Shown: positions 32,991-45,531, numbered from the stretch's first letter. The stretch: DNA of 64,000 nt from Rhyacophila brunnea (GCA_022495005.1 JAGYXB010000370.1:186001-250000); one strand, 5' to 3'. Numbers and translations: made by a program. The notes: generated by a model not told the origin, from the letters alone.

Positions 32991-33359
32991 ATTATTAAAA
33001 TATATAGATTTTTTGCGTTTCATCCATGGTTTCAAATAAAAATGAAAAAATTAGAAAATGGTAATTTTAATAAAGTTTTAACTTTATTGCGTAGATCACA
33101 TTTAATGTGAAACCATATTAACGCATTTAAAAAAAACCTTCTGTTCTGCAAACTAGACCGTCGCCCCCTTTTTAAATTGATTATATCTCGTCTGCTGCAG
33201 TAATCCGAGGGAGCAAGCTATGAGTGATTCAGCTGCTGAAAGGTACATCTGTATCTTTACCATCTAACCATCTTCTGGCAAGAATAAATGGTCAGATATT
33301 TTGACATTTGTGATTGCTTTCAGTATTCTGCGATCAGAACATACTCCAGGATCATTCAA

Positions 33360-33690
33360 TGTGTGTGAGATGAATTTTCTAAGCGCTTCTTGGATTTTAA
33401 GAAACATCAAATGAATTTTAATATTTTTCAAGATCCGTTTTCAAGTGACCCGGACGCTGTTCCCGTAAACATGCAGTTTGAATTAATAAATGTTCAAGAG
33501 AACGTGTATACAAAAGCATCTTATCGTGCTTGATTTCTACAAAGAACATTCATTTGAGGTATATCCAAAATCAGTTACATACAACATGCTCATCAAATTG
33601 CTTCTTTATTTGGAAGTACTATTATCTGTGAAAAAACATTTTCTACCATGAGCACTAATAAATCAATCGTAAGTTAAAAATTAACACATT
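33360..33690 (+). pseudogene. hAT transposase relic (ZBED/GTF2IRD2-like C-terminus)
   Basis: One plus-strand frame reads FSKRFLDFKKHQMNFNIFQD, PFSSDPDAVPVNMQFELINV, then, after a stop and frame shifts, ASLFGSTIICEKTFSTMSTN and KSIV. The phrase SLFGST-x-x-CE-x-x-FS-x-M is the hallmark of the hAT C-terminal dimerisation domain in insect and vertebrate ZBED-like proteins. No N-terminal BED finger or DDE core was found, so this is a terminal fragment of an old element. Confidence 0.65.
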
Positions 33691-33699
33691 TAGTGTAAA

Positions 33700-35150
33700 A
33701 TTTTAATATTATTTTTTTGTATATTAATAAGAGTAAGTAATAATAATGTATATTTGGTTAAAAATATAAGTTTACACAGTGAAATATTTTTTTTTTGCTT
33801 GTTTTTTAAAAATAGAAAATATTTACACAATAGCGGCCCGCCAAATATTTTTGATTTCAAAATTGTCCATTTGACAAAAAACACAAAACATCACTAATCT
33901 TCAGTCAAAAAACAACGATAAATGAGTGCGCGTGATGAACACACATTGTAGAAGTGAAACTTTTTGTTTTTCTCTCGACTTTCTAACACATGTCAGACAT
34001 TCTTCGCGATACGGTTTAGATCGTTGTGCGACTGATTTCGTTATAATTGAGTCGGCAAAATCCAAAAGTCAAAGAAAATTATAATTTCGCACATATCGTG
34101 AAGATTTACTGGCGTATGAGCATGTCACGGGCCTGGTCGGGAATTTCAGACTGTATTTGGAAGATGAATTATCTGGAATTCCTGTCGACAATCAAAAGGT
34201 GTTAATTTTTCCTGACATTTATTGCATTACACAACAAAGGAGTTCACTCTACCGGATGTAAAAAATGCAGTAGCATTGGCACCTGGTATTCTAAGATCAG
34301 CATTCACGGAACCAACTCGCACAAACCTCGGATAAGTCCGCGTATTCATTATTTGAGATGTTGACAAATATCAACCCCCTAACCTTTAAAAAAATGCGGT
34401 AACGTATGTCATGCGAAAGGGTGTCATAATATCATTAGATTAACAAGAAGTGTGATAGAGTACTGATATTTGCGTTTATCTAAATATTTCAATTGAGGAT
34501 TTTTCATTGCAGAAAAAAAAACTCATTTACACGAATGTAATAGGTACATTATTGACTAAGTCTAGCCTTGGCAAATACAAATTTTCTTAAATTATTTCTA
34601 CAATGTTAAATGAATTTAAAATATTTAATCATTAGTCCAAATAACTTTTTCCGGCTTAACATTAATTTATTTAAGCTTACTTTGTGAGTTATGTGAGAAA
34701 TTAACGAAGAAAAGATAAAAAGGATTGAATAATTAGTTACCTATGCCATCCATCACACACATGCTCATGCTTTGACTATTTGTTAGGAACACATTAAGAG
34801 ATAGAACGCCTTGCAAGTTTTGCACTTTGCGACAAACCTAAAAGATGTTTTGTATGCAAAAAACGTGAGAAACACGGACCATAATATTAATATTTCATAT
34901 TATTAATTGTTATTCATACACAAGCAAAGCGTCTCACTTCTCAAACACACATCAAATTACTCATACTAGCGAAATACCATCTAAATGCACAATCAGAAGA
35001 TATATCGTTTACCTGGTCAATTTATCCGATGCACCACACATTTTTTCGGACATATTTTTGCCCATTTAAATGGACCAAATATACTATAACCTACCTATTC
35101 CAGGAGTAGTAACATTGATTGTTACTATATCTAATCTTTTATATTTTTTT
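33700..35150. other. Intergenic, one unassigned protein-like stretch
   Basis: Mostly anonymous. At about 34100-34200 a plus-strand frame reads REDLLAYEHVTGLVGNFRLY and LEDELSGIPVDNQKV without a stop, protein-like in character but with no family I recognise; it is too short to call. The remainder is AT-rich. Confidence 0.35.
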
Positions 35151-35262
35151 GAGTGGCTAAGGGTGGAAATAGGTTTTGGATATCTGACATAAATAGTGCA
35201 TACTAAGCTTTGTCAGTCATACTTATTTGTTTTCATTCAATTAATAATACAAATTGCAGATG
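35150..35262. repeat. One end of the CAGTGGCGAAGGG hAT family
   Basis: Contains gtggctaagggtggaaatagg followed by aatagtgcatactaagctttgtcag, the family's left-end order. No right end follows before the LINE at 35395. Confidence 0.5.
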
Positions 35263-35394
35263 TTATTGGTTGGTTATTTATAAAATAATATGTAGATAAA
35301 TTAGATATTTTATAGATAGAACATTGTTTTTTTAACAATTATGAAAGTAAAATGTGTAATATTTAAAATAATATTATAAAAATACTAAGTCGCC

Positions 35395-37575
35395 AGGCGA
35401 GGCCTCCAAAGCGCGTACAAATTGACGTTGAGAAGCTCCGACGCCGCAGAATTCGGATCGACTTCAAAACTGCTGTACGAGATGTGTAGATCGTACTACG
35501 AGCGGCACACATCTGAATCCGACCTCATTGAGGCGGACTGGAGCCTCATAAAGAGTGCGATTGTGTCGTCGGCCCATACCGTCTTTGGTACCAGAAGGAG
35601 TGAGCAGCCAAAGTGGATGTCTGATGAAACGTGGGTTCAAATTGGAAAGCGAGCCAGGCTGAAAGTCCTGAGGAGGATGACCTCGACCAAACCGAGGACC
35701 ACCGGACTGACTACCAGACCCAAGACAGGGTAGTCAAACGATCCGTACGGTTGGACAAGCGCAATTTTATGAACCAGCAAATTGAAGCGGCAGAGGAGGC
35801 AACAAGGAGAAATGACAACAGGAAACTCTTCCGAATCATCCGTCAAGTCTGCGGCAGGCGAACACCGACTCCCGGAGCCATTCGTGGCCCCAGTGAAGCA
35901 ATAGATTCTGACGCTGAATGCGTCAAGTTTTGGAAGAATCATTTCTGCGGAGTGCTGAACCGCCCACCCCCTTTGGATCGCTTCGATATATCTGCGGAAG
36001 CTTTACTTTTGGAAATTCCCCGAGCGACCGACATTACCGATTGCTCGCCCACGCACACCGAGATAAAATCGGCTGTGAAAAGGCTCAATAGCGGAAAGGC
36101 ACTGGGGGGGAACGGGATTCATCCTGAATTCCCTAAGTACAGCCTGAGCGCAATCCTGCACCCTGTTTCATCTGATGACAAAGGTGTGGGAAGAAGAGCG
36201 CTGTCCAAGGGACTGGGTGAACGGTGAAATCATCACACTTCATAAAAAAGGTGACAATTACCGAGGCATTACGCTACTTAGTGTTCCGGGAAAGATTTTG
36301 GCAAACATCCTCTTAATGAGAATAAGGGACCCAATAATGCTCGTCCTCAGAAAAAACCAGGCCGGGTTTCTACCTGGTCGAGCGCATGCAGACCAAATTC
36401 AAAACCTTCGTAGTCTTCTCCAGCAGAGCCATGAGCTAAACAGTCCGATGGCTTGCTGCTTTATTCATTATGAGACGGCTTTCGATAGTCCGCACCGCCC
36501 CTACCTCTGGAGGATACTGGGAGCATACGGGATCCCTCCCAAGATCATTGCCATAATCAAATGCCTGCACGAGAATAGCGAATGCTGTGTCAGAATTCGA
36601 GACACTATCACAGAATGGTTCCGGGCACGACCGGAATCGTACAGGGTTGTGTCCTTGCACCGTTTCTCTTCATCATTCTCTTTGACTTCATATTACGGAA
36701 GTCAATACCACCCGACCGAGGCATCCCTGTTACCCCCACGGTGATGCTATGCGACCTGGAATACGCCGATGACGCTGTACTATTCGACAACTCAATCGAG
36801 GGCATTCAAGAGACAACAATTGACAGGTTGCATAACAACTCATCTCACGTTGGTTTGAAAACCAACGCGAATAAAACCAACGTTTTGTGTAATAGCACCT
36901 GTCCTGATCCAGATTTCCCTCTGATTAACGACGGACAAAACATCGAGAGCGTTGATAGCTTTAAGTACCTGGGGGTACACATGGGAGATGGAATTTTGCA
37001 GAAAGAGCTCGCTTTTCGAATGGGAATGGCTGAAGCAACATTCAACTCGATGCGGAATGTCTGGGACTCACGATTGTACTCGATCAAAGCCAAATGCCGC
37101 CTATTCGATGCTCGCATTCTGACAGTGCTGCTTTACGGTAGCGAATCATGGTACCTTACGAAGGCTCAGAGCAACCGTATGTATACTGAGCTTCGAAAAT
37201 AGATGTTTGCGACGGATACTGGGTGTGCGGTGGTATGACTTAAGGTGCAACGAGGAGATAAGAAAACGCACCAAGCAGCCTCTCATCACGCTGAGAGTAA
37301 AGAGGCGACGTTGGACCTAGCGCGACCACGTGCTGCGAAAGCCAGAAGAGAACCTCAACCTGGCTTGCCTGTCAATTGTGTTCAAGCCGACCGGAGTCCT
37401 GCGTCCTGGAAGGCCGCTAAATACTATCTATAGAGTGTATACGGCGGAGCTACGGGATTCTGGTTTGACCTGGAACGAAGAAAAATACTGACGTGCGACT
37501 GGGATTTTTGGAGGCGCCGCGTGGTGTTCATATGCTACAATTAAGGTGCGGATATGGCAGAAGAAGAAGAAGAAG
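35395..37575 (+). pseudogene. RTE-like non-LTR retrotransposon, 5'-truncated, inactive
   Basis: Encodes the reverse-transcriptase half of a LINE ORF2 over four frames. The pre-RT region is YYERHTSESDLIEADWSLIK. RT blocks are DWVNGEIITLHKKGDNYRGI, KNQAGFLPGRAHADQIQNLR, GIVQGCVLAPFLFIILFDFI and the catalytic CDLEYADDAVLF. These are followed by FKYLGVHMGDGI and YGSESWYLTK, then a Cys-poor tail. Frameshifts near 35690, 36170 and 36620 and a TAG at 37200 kill it. The endonuclease domain is absent, as expected from 5' truncation. The 3' end is a (GAA)n-like tract at about 37560-37575, as in RTE elements. Clade is by resemblance. Confidence 0.8.
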
Positions 37576-39015
37576 GTTACATACGAAAAGCAGTAATTTT
37601 ATTAATAGCTCTTTCCCTGCATTTGCTGCTGGTGGGTCTCGCTAGACTTGCACATACATGTCCGGGGTGCCATAGCGCTGGTCGTTGGATGGCATCTTAT
37701 GTTCCCGCCAATGGAATATGACTTTCCAGTTCTTAATGAGCCGTTATGCCGACAAGCTCTGTCAACTTGGACTAATACACGTAGATACCCAAACGTTTTT
37801 ATATCAGAAATCGCGCAAAATGCTGATCATATTTCCATTGAGTGTGTCTATATCTAGGGTAAAAGAAAACAACTTTTTAAGTCAGTCGATCCCAAGTTGA
37901 AATGGTCAGCCAACATGGTGACTCGGTATCTCTACGAGGGAATATGTCTAAGATGTCAAAAATTTTGGGACATCTTAAGGTTCAAATACATTTATACATA
38001 GATATTGTATGACAGCTATGACATCGTATTTACACTCTGTGACACCCTGTGAGACAGGACGCCAACATAAGAAACGGGTTTTTCGACATATATATGACCG
38101 ATCGTCATAGAGTGTATTTGAAGCATTACGGAGAGCGATAATAAGAATAGCCTTGAACTATACGCCAGTGTGCACAAACCAATGTCTTGATAGGTTGGTC
38201 TCGGGACACCCATCATAACTTTGAAGAGCGCCTGATATTCGTAACGTCATGGTTTACGCACGAATAGTGGTTGGTAAAAAGCGGGTGGTGGCGGAAAAAC
38301 ATGCGATTAAACTCTTTTAACAAAACCAGATGCAATAAAAATAAACTTTTTGCATTACAACATTTATTTTCATACTGAATCTACAACCATTTTTGTGCAT
38401 TGAATAAGTCACAACAGAAAAATTAATAAGCTTTACGATGGCAGCATTGTTAATAAAAGAAGAAAATGGCATCCTGCGACCACGTCTTGGTCGACCAACT
38501 TATTTGTGTAGTAACGTAGTTTTAAGAGTTTATCACATTTATATGAGATGTCATAATATAGTTGTTTATTCATTCAAGGAATAAATTTGTAGTTGATTTT
38601 ATAATATGGATACTATTTTAGTTGATTACAGATAACTGTATTTAATATTGTATGCATTTGTACACTGGATTACATTTTGTATATATTTAGTGATCTGTGT
38701 GAATTTAGTATTTAATCGTTTTATGTCATTTTTGGACAAACATAGTATGCGAGGAACAATAATTATAATATTGAGAAACTGCTTGATTGAAAGGTTTGTT
38801 ATCGACTAATGTAATATTATGATAAATTCAAGTGATGAGTAATTAAACTGATACAGTTAGTTCTATTTTATGTCGATAGGTGTTACTATAGTCTCCACAA
38901 TTCTTAAAGAAAAAGTAGTGTAGTCAAGTATCATTCTTCAAAATGTAAATCAGATCCAACATATTGTAGCCAACATTTCACAGGACCTTCTACCAACAGC
39001 AAGTAGGTATACACA
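37576..39015. other. Intergenic, nothing recognised
   Basis: Two overlapping 70-codon frames at 37650-37900 have no motif. No repeat partner or termini seen. Confidence 0.4.
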
Positions 39016-39019
39016 AAAA

Positions 39020-39640
39020 ATTAGAAACAGTAAACGAGTTTGTATATCTGGGATCGACCATTAGTGGAAAAGGCAGATGTGAAGCGGAAATACGAAGGCC
39101 TACAAAGATTGCAAAAAATCTGATGACACGTCTTATTGCTAGAAGGATGGAGGAATATCAATTACCACAAAAATGATGCTTGTGCAAACATTAGTGTTCT
39201 TCATATTTTATACGGTGTCGAGTCGTGGACGCTAGAGACAACGGGGCGGAAGGCAATTGATGCGTTCAAGATGTGGTATTGGTACTGAATGCTTAATTTT
39301 TTTTGGACAGAGCACAGGACGAATCGCTCAATCATCCAGAGACTGCAGATAAAGGAATGGCAGTATGTCTGCGACGTATTCTGCAGTATTTTGGAAATAT
39401 TGTCCGGCGCGGACCGGTCAACCTGTTGTGAGAGTCTTTTCTGGTGGCCTCTAGAAAAGAGCATCGGCGCACTGGAGCGACGAAGTGGAAGAGCTGACTG
39501 GGGGCACTATTCATTCTGCCCTGAGAGAAGCGGAAGATGAAGAGGAATAAAAACTCAAATGATGACAAAATTCAATGGTGGTCACGACCCTCTTCTGCCA
39601 TGATCGTACGACAAAGTAGAAGAAGAAGAAGTGGCACCTT
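39020..39640 (+). pseudogene. LINE reverse-transcriptase C-terminal fragment
   Basis: Reads KLETVNEFVYLGSTISGKGR, CEAEIRRPTKIAKNLMTR, then broken pieces matching the YGVESW-LE(T)T motif, WTEHRTNRSIIQ and CLRRILQYFGNIVRRGP, and ends near a (AGA)n tract at 39615-39630. The order is that of the post-RT region of RTE-like LINEs, from a different family than 35395-37575. Several stops. Confidence 0.7.
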
Positions 39641-39779
39641 ATATTATACGCCTCTTCCATGGCTAAATGTGTTGTCAAAGATACATTCATTGATTTGAAT
39701 CAAAGATATGGCGAAAATGGCTACAATGAGGAAGTACAAGATGATTTTAAGTAACGAAAAGTAACGAAAACGATTTTAA

Positions 39780-40125
39780 GTCTCCACCAACGAAGCGTCT
39801 TCGCTTGAGGAAACCTTTCTAGAGTGTAGTATTGCAGCTGCTTCAGAACGAGCAAGAGGATGCTTGACGGAAGTGACCGGCAAGGTTACTTCAGTACTTC
39901 CATCAAATTGAGAATCCGCTGGACGAGTTTCCAGGCAATAGGCTTCCACGAAAATATGGCGTGTGTCTGAACCGAATCTGGTGGGCATTCGAGTGTTGTG
40001 AGATTCAGACAACGAAGCACATCGTGGAGTCATGTGACATGTATGCCTTCCCAGGAGTTTTAGCCATTCACCGGGCCAAACCGGAATCTATTGTCTGTAT
40101 TGATGCCTTGCCAGTACCAATTTGA
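39780..40125 (+). pseudogene. LINE C-terminal fragment with CCHC-like tail
   Basis: A late frame reads NRIWWAFECCEIQTTKHIVE, SCDMYAFPGVLAIHR and SIVCIDALPVPI then stop. The C-x(n)-TKHIVE-C-x-MY-FPG-L pattern is the C-terminal zinc-knuckle-like tail found in several LINE clades. The 85-codon minus-strand frame over it is a shadow. Confidence 0.6.
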
Positions 40126-40469
40126 CATTCTACATTATTACTTCTGTGATTTTATTTTATAATGATTTTTTCTTTTTGAGAAAAATATTGTATTCATTGT
40201 TTTTTTAGGTCGGCATATGAATAAATTAAATAATATGTATATAATAATATACATATTATGTATATTGAAAATTTTAAGATAACAGTTGTCGAGATCATAG
40301 CCATTGGACGGGATTATGTCTCTGGATTAATCTCACATTTAGTGTATCGTTACGCAAATACCAGGTACATGTTTTGGAAAAGGTTCCCGCCTCCGCTCCC
40401 GTTATGTATATGCAGTCACGTCGATGCGCGACCGTCTATCATAACCCTTAAGTGTGCCAGTTCAAAGAA

Positions 40470-40810
40470 TTTAAGCCCTCATTTTTGTCCCGAGCGGAGC
40501 CGCACGGGATTGGTGATGCAACCTTGCACCGAAGTGCTAAAGTAAATGGATTTTATTTATTTATCGGCAACTATCAAAGTGTCTTTAGTTTGACGAGTCG
40601 CAAGGGGAGTTGGGGTTGTCCGTACGCTCTGGTGAATTTAGTAAGGGCCTCAAAATTGGCCTCGGTTACCACCACCCAATAGGACAGCGTGTCCTATTGG
40701 GCCCGAATGGGGTCGGACCCGGGCAAACAACTCCGCTCGTTCGAGGCCCATAAGTGGACAGTCCCACAGTACGTGCTCTGCGTCCTGCGTAATAGTTTGC
40801 TAGATAATTT
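40470..40810 (-). pseudogene. R1/Jockey-like LINE tail fragment
   Basis: The minus strand reads QDAEHVLWDCPLMGLERAEL, FARVRPHSGPIGHAVL and, across a stop, EALTKFTRAYGQ. The DAEHVLWDCP pattern is the conserved CCHC-type region at the end of R1/Jockey ORF2. Short and broken. Confidence 0.6.
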
Positions 40811-40994
40811 TAGCCAATTCCGAGAATCGTTCTAAATATAATAGATTTTTTCGTAATTAATAAAAATATTCTACGCCTCTGCCAGGCAGTGCAAATGGCA
40901 TACTACCTCATTTTCATTTAATCTATGATCTAGAAATTGTATTTGAGAGAGCTACTTAAAGAGATGGAATAGTTGAAGCAAAACCAAATGCTGC

Positions 40995-41420
40995 CTATTT
41001 AGCGCTTACATTCTGACGGTGCTCCTTTACGGTGGAGAATCGTAGTACCTTACGAAGGCTAGAATAGATGTTTAGGTCCGATACTAGGCATATGGAGGTG
41101 GTTAAACTGTATAAATACCGAGGAGATAATAGGGAACCAGTCAGCCTCTCAATACGCTGAGAGTGAAAAGGCGACATAGGACCTGAGTTGGCCACGTGCT
41201 GCGGACGCTTGAAGTAAATTACAAGTTGCCTGTTTTTCATGCTAACCAGATTCCGACGTCCTGGAAAGCTGCTAAATATTATCTACAGAGTATATACGTC
41301 AGAGCTACGGGATGCTTGCAAGACCTGGAATTACCGTGGGGTATTCTTGGAAGCGTCTTGTCGTAGCTATATGCCCCAGTTTAGAGGAGGACATGGCCGA
41401 AAAATGATTCTAACTATACT
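40995..41420 (+). repeat. Second 3' copy of the 35395-37575 LINE
   Basis: Closely follows the order of 37105-37560: the cattctgacggtgctcctttacgg stretch with its GESWYLTKA remnant, aatagatgtttaggtccgat, cagtcagcctctca and gctgctaaatattatctacag, and the final ggacatggccgaaa. This is a 5'-truncated paralogue, about 425 bp, with many substitutions. Confidence 0.75.
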
Positions 41421-41424
41421 ATTA

Positions 41425-41760
41425 TAATATTATTAAATATGTAGTATAAACATACCACATGTGCGTGAAGTTCGATAGTATTACGAAGTTCGAGCGACGC
41501 CGAGCTAGAGAAAACGAGGAAAACGCTTCGTGTATGAGAAGTCGAAAATAATGATAACCCCTATGTAATTCGTGCGCAATTTCAAAAGTTGTCTTGTTCA
41601 TAGTGTTTTTTCATGAGAATGCTACAATGCTCCAGGCTCCTTATACGAACCAAATAATATACCTACTTCAATAATTACTTTATTATATCAATCTATGTGA
41701 ATACTTTTAGTTATTTTAGAGTTTAGAAGTCATGAAAGTATGCAAGCAAAAACAAACATT
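41425..41760. other. Intergenic, nothing recognised
   Basis: A short span between the LINE fragment and the zinc-finger relic; no features visible. Confidence 0.4.
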
Positions 41761-41764
41761 CCAA

Positions 41765-41960
41765 TTAAGCGTTTTTTTTACCAGTATGAGTCATTTTAAG
41801 TATGTTGAGTAGTGGCGTTTAAGGCATTTATACGATTTTCTACTGAAACAAGTTTTCTTATTAAGCTCCTAATGACGGTTTAGGCATTTGTTAATCTGCC
41901 AACGGATTTTTCACCTACTTTCCATATATCCAAACACGTGAAATTACAACTATAAAAAGG
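41765..41960 (-). pseudogene. Decayed C2H2 zinc-finger relic 1
   Basis: The minus strand retains CNFTCLDIWKVGEKSVGRL and, after stops, an LKMTHTGKK block, i.e. a finger start, a linker and the end of another finger. The GEKSVGR peptide recurs in the relic at 45165-45400, so the two derive from the same paralogue. No open frame remains. Confidence 0.6.
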
Positions 41961-42288
41961 TACCTACAGGATGATAAAACATTTAATCGAAGTTTGGAAA
42001 AAACCGGATGCTCCAATCACGGGGTCTCCATACAACTCTTTCCAAAAACAATAAATTAAATAAACGCGGTCGGTTTCCATATAAAAATGTTTTAAATAAA
42101 TTATCGTGGTTGTCGATTTATTTTCCGAGATGATTTAATTAAGGATTTCTAATAACTAAATAATAGACAAACTATGCTTATTTTAAAATGCTTAAAATAA
42201 TTTAAGCATATCTACTTTACAAAGTGGTTTGATCAGCTACAGAGTCACCGTTACACGTATGATTAATCATATTTCAGTCAAAGGCGTG

Positions 42289-42650
42289 GCTCCAATGACA
42301 TTATTAATGGACGACGCACTCAATACAGTAGCTAGCAAGTAAATTCGCGCATTCGCATGTATAGGTAGACGTCACGCAATTTCCATTATGCGATATCACG
42401 CATCGGGAATTTATAGCAATATGACCTTTATTGTAATGGCGTTAGAGCAGTGTTTCTAATGTCAATGTTGATTTGAGCGAACCCGTTCGAACCGAACCAT
42501 TCGGCAGACCCAACAAAAAGCATCAGGAATTTATAGCAATATCACCTTTATTGTAATGGCGTTAGAACAGATTATGCTATTCGGCAGACCCGACAATAAA
42601 GTGAGTGTCATTTTCTTTTCCAGATGATTCGTCCATATTAATGTCATTGC
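42289..42650. repeat. Direct duplication, unit 1
   Basis: About 350 bp repeated in the same orientation at 43715-44065. Shared blocks include acagtagctagcaagtaaatt, ataggtagacgtcacg, gatatcacgcatcgggaat and gagcgaacccgttcgaaccg. Within the unit, the block aatttatagcaatat...aatggcgttaga is itself repeated. It contains a CRE-like gacgtcacg. Non-coding. Confidence 0.75.
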
Positions 42651-43714
42651 GTGGCTCCCATATATCCTGAAGCGGACCGCAAGACTACAATTTTTTCGGG
42701 GCCCCTACCTATCATTTAAGTTAAGGCAGTGTTATGCTCTATAGTGGCGTTTTCCCAAATGGTGTTCGAGGTAAAATTAATGGAAAGTATTCAATATATT
42801 TTTTAATACAGCTATAATAAAAACTAGATACTTGAATTACGGAGTTGTCGAGTACCTATCGACATACAATAATCAAAAGTTTCATTGTATTTTAAAATGC
42901 AATAAAATAGCACCGCAGGCGACTTTTTCTTTACCATACGAGTAAATTTGTGGTGTATGATTATCTCAGTTATGTAGTCAACCCGTCACGCCGGGCCCCC
43001 GTTAAGCTCGGGCCCCAGGCTAGAGCCCTGTCAGCCCCACCCCATGCAAGACACAAACGTTTAAACTTAGTACCGTGTTGAATTCTACAAGATTTTTGAT
43101 GCAACAGATTTTTACGACACATCCGAAAACAGATGGATCGTTCGAGAAAGTTACATAAGATATAAAATATGAATAATTGTAAAACAGTTGCATCCTATAT
43201 AATACTATAAAGAGAGTTGGTATTGTTCGGTAAAATGAAGCCGTGTTTCTTGCGTATAACGTACAGTAGTAGAACCTAAATTTTATTATTATTAACTTAA
43301 TTATGAAACATTATACCATTATGTTGCTTCTCAGTACGGCTACCAAATTAAAACACAACATATAGTAAACAATATTTGCTACTAAATTATTAAAAATAAT
43401 TACCACTAACTTTATATTTAACACAATAACAATAAATTTCAGCAACACGTGGTCGCAATTTTTTAACGACTGTAGTCATTCAAATCGATATTTACCGGCG
43501 ACGCGTACAAAAAATATTTAATTCAGCCGCACAAATTTTATCTTATTCTAACACATATTGTGGAGATATAAGCATGCCAAATGCTTTCTCACTCGCACTT
43601 ATGGTTCGTTTTTGTTCAGGCTTTGATTGCATCTATAATGTACCGACCAAATATAAATATATTATTATGGTGCCCAATATTCATAAATCTGTTTTAATAA
43701 AAATTAAGCATGGA
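42651..43714. other. Spacer between the duplicated units
   Basis: Contains a GC-rich stretch (42660-43040) with two inverted-looking ends (cggaccgcaagactacaat ... cggggcccc; cgccgggcccccgttaagc) that could be a decayed hAT-type MITE, but the match is too weak to call. Nothing else recognised. Confidence 0.4.
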
Positions 43715-44065
43715 AGATCAATGACATCAATAATGAACAACGCACTCAGTACAGTAGCTAGCAAGTAAATTCGCGCATAGCGACATTGGCACATGTATAG
43801 GTAGACGTCACGTAATTTCCATTTTGCGATATCACGCATCGGGAATTTAGAGCAATTTCACCTTTATTGTTTTGGCGTTAGAACAGAGTTTATAGAGTTA
43901 ATGATAATTTGAGCGAACCCGTTCGAACCGAACCACTTGGCAGACCGACAAAAAGCATCGGGAATTTATAGCAATATCAAATAGTTAGAACAGATTATGC
44001 CATTCGGCAGACCCGACAAAAAAGTGAGTGTCATTTTTTTTCAGATGCTTCGTCCATAGTGATGC
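43715..44065. repeat. Direct duplication, unit 2
   Basis: Second copy of 42289-42650. It has a short deletion in the internal repeat (after agcaatatcaa) and scattered substitutions, so the duplication is not recent. Confidence 0.75.
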
Positions 44066-44760
44066 ATCTTAAATTTCTACAACCGAACGTCATTAAAATA
44101 TATAACGATTTCGAGGGTAGAGGCAAAAGAAAATCAAAGACCAAATACATTTGAAATGTACGCTGAGAATCAAGCGGATACCAAAACCTACCAATAACAC
44201 TCATAATAACAGAACCTCAGTTGTGTGGTCCCAACGAGGAGATGTCTATATTTATACCTCCTTATTGATTCAACAAGCAACGGCTGCTCTAAGTTCATCA
44301 TCCTCGTTCCATCATCACCAGGGAGCTCAGATATAATGGGAACTGAAATATATAACGGGTAAGGCGATAGCAGGTAACCGATTCGAGTAAAGAATAATCC
44401 GGGTTAAACTAACACACGTGTCAAGAATGCGTTGTACGTCGAATACTGAAAACTGCTCTCGGTTTATGCATTTACGCTCATTTAATGTTGCTGTATTACA
44501 CACACTATTGCACGTGCATAATGCGTGCTTCATTTTCGTAGGACACTCACACATTCAAAACCCTGCGTCAAGATGCAGCGTATTGAATATAGTCGGTATT
44601 TTATTTATTATCTGTTCTGTGATCATCACTCTAAGTCGACCACCCTATTATAGGATAATTTTTTTTAGCAAATTTTCTAAGCAAGACCACCCTAAAATAC
44701 ATAAAATTGCCAATAATATCAAAATGTCCGCGGTACTTTATTGGTAGAACTACCTAATTT
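44066..44760. other. Intergenic, nothing recognised
   Basis: Open frames up to 109 codons on the plus strand show no family signature and lie in sequence without splice context. Not called. Confidence 0.4.
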
Positions 44761-44764
44761 CTGG

Positions 44765-45020
44765 TAATGGTGGCAAAGGGAAGAGGTAAGCTGTGGAATT
44801 CCGCTATAAACGGAAGATATTAAACTTTGGAGAATATTTTTAATATATTATTTGGTTTGGTTTAGACAGGGTTTAATTGAATTTAAAAAAATATCCAACA
44901 TCATCCTGCAATTTGTATTCTTAGTTCAACGAAAACAAATAAGTAGGTCAAAAAAAATTTTGTTGTGCACTATCTATATCAGATCTCCACAGGCTACGCC
45001 TACCCTTCATCACAGTTCAC
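44765..45020. repeat. CAGTGGCGAAGGG family element, strongly diverged
   Basis: Ends near ggtggcaaagggaagagg and cctacccttcatcacag, with the interior block ggtttggtttagacagggttt. Short, without target duplication. Confidence 0.5.
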
Positions 45021-45164
45021 TATATAGTATGTGACTCATCTAAATCAGTGATTTTCAAAGACTTAAGTAGACAGGGAGCGCTAAAGAGATTATAGGCAAT
45101 GATGACAAATCGATACATCAGATTAATTACTGTATGAATCTATATGACACTTTATGCAAATCAA

Positions 45165-45400
45165 AAATCATACATCGCATTTAAACGGTGTTTAACCAGT
45201 ATGGATCTTTTTATGCACTTCACGTAAATAAACGGTGCTAATTGTATAAAAATAAACGGAGTATTTATGGAAATTTTCACTACTATCGGTTTTCTTACTG
45301 GCCGCATATTTTCACTTGGGCGCCAAGTTATATATATTTTCTACAAATCTACCAACAGATTTTTCGTTTGATTTCCGCATAAAATCTATGGGAATTTAGC
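45165..45400 (-). pseudogene. Decayed C2H2 zinc-finger relic 2
   Basis: Minus-strand pieces: RKSNEKSVGRFVEN, then after stops YLREVHKKIHTG, stop, TPFKCDV, i.e. H-x3-H, a TGEKP-like linker with a nonsense codon, and the next finger's FKC. The homologous relic is at 41765-41960. Lies 3.6 kb downstream of the orphan first exon at 49156-48995. Confidence 0.6.
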
Positions 45401-45531
45401 TAATAGCCTATCCTTTATTGTAAATCAATGAACATCAGTGACGAATGGTGGAGGTAGGCTGTAAAGATCCGATATAAATAGTTCATACTAAACTTTGTCA
45501 GTTATACGTACAGTCGATCTTGGTTAATGGA

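Noticed and set aside
39776..40033. 85-codon minus-strand open frame
   Set aside because: Shadow of the plus-strand LINE fragment at 39780-40125.
42660..43040. Possible hAT MITE with GGGGCCCC-rich ends
   Set aside because: The end-to-end inverse match is weak and no target duplication is visible.
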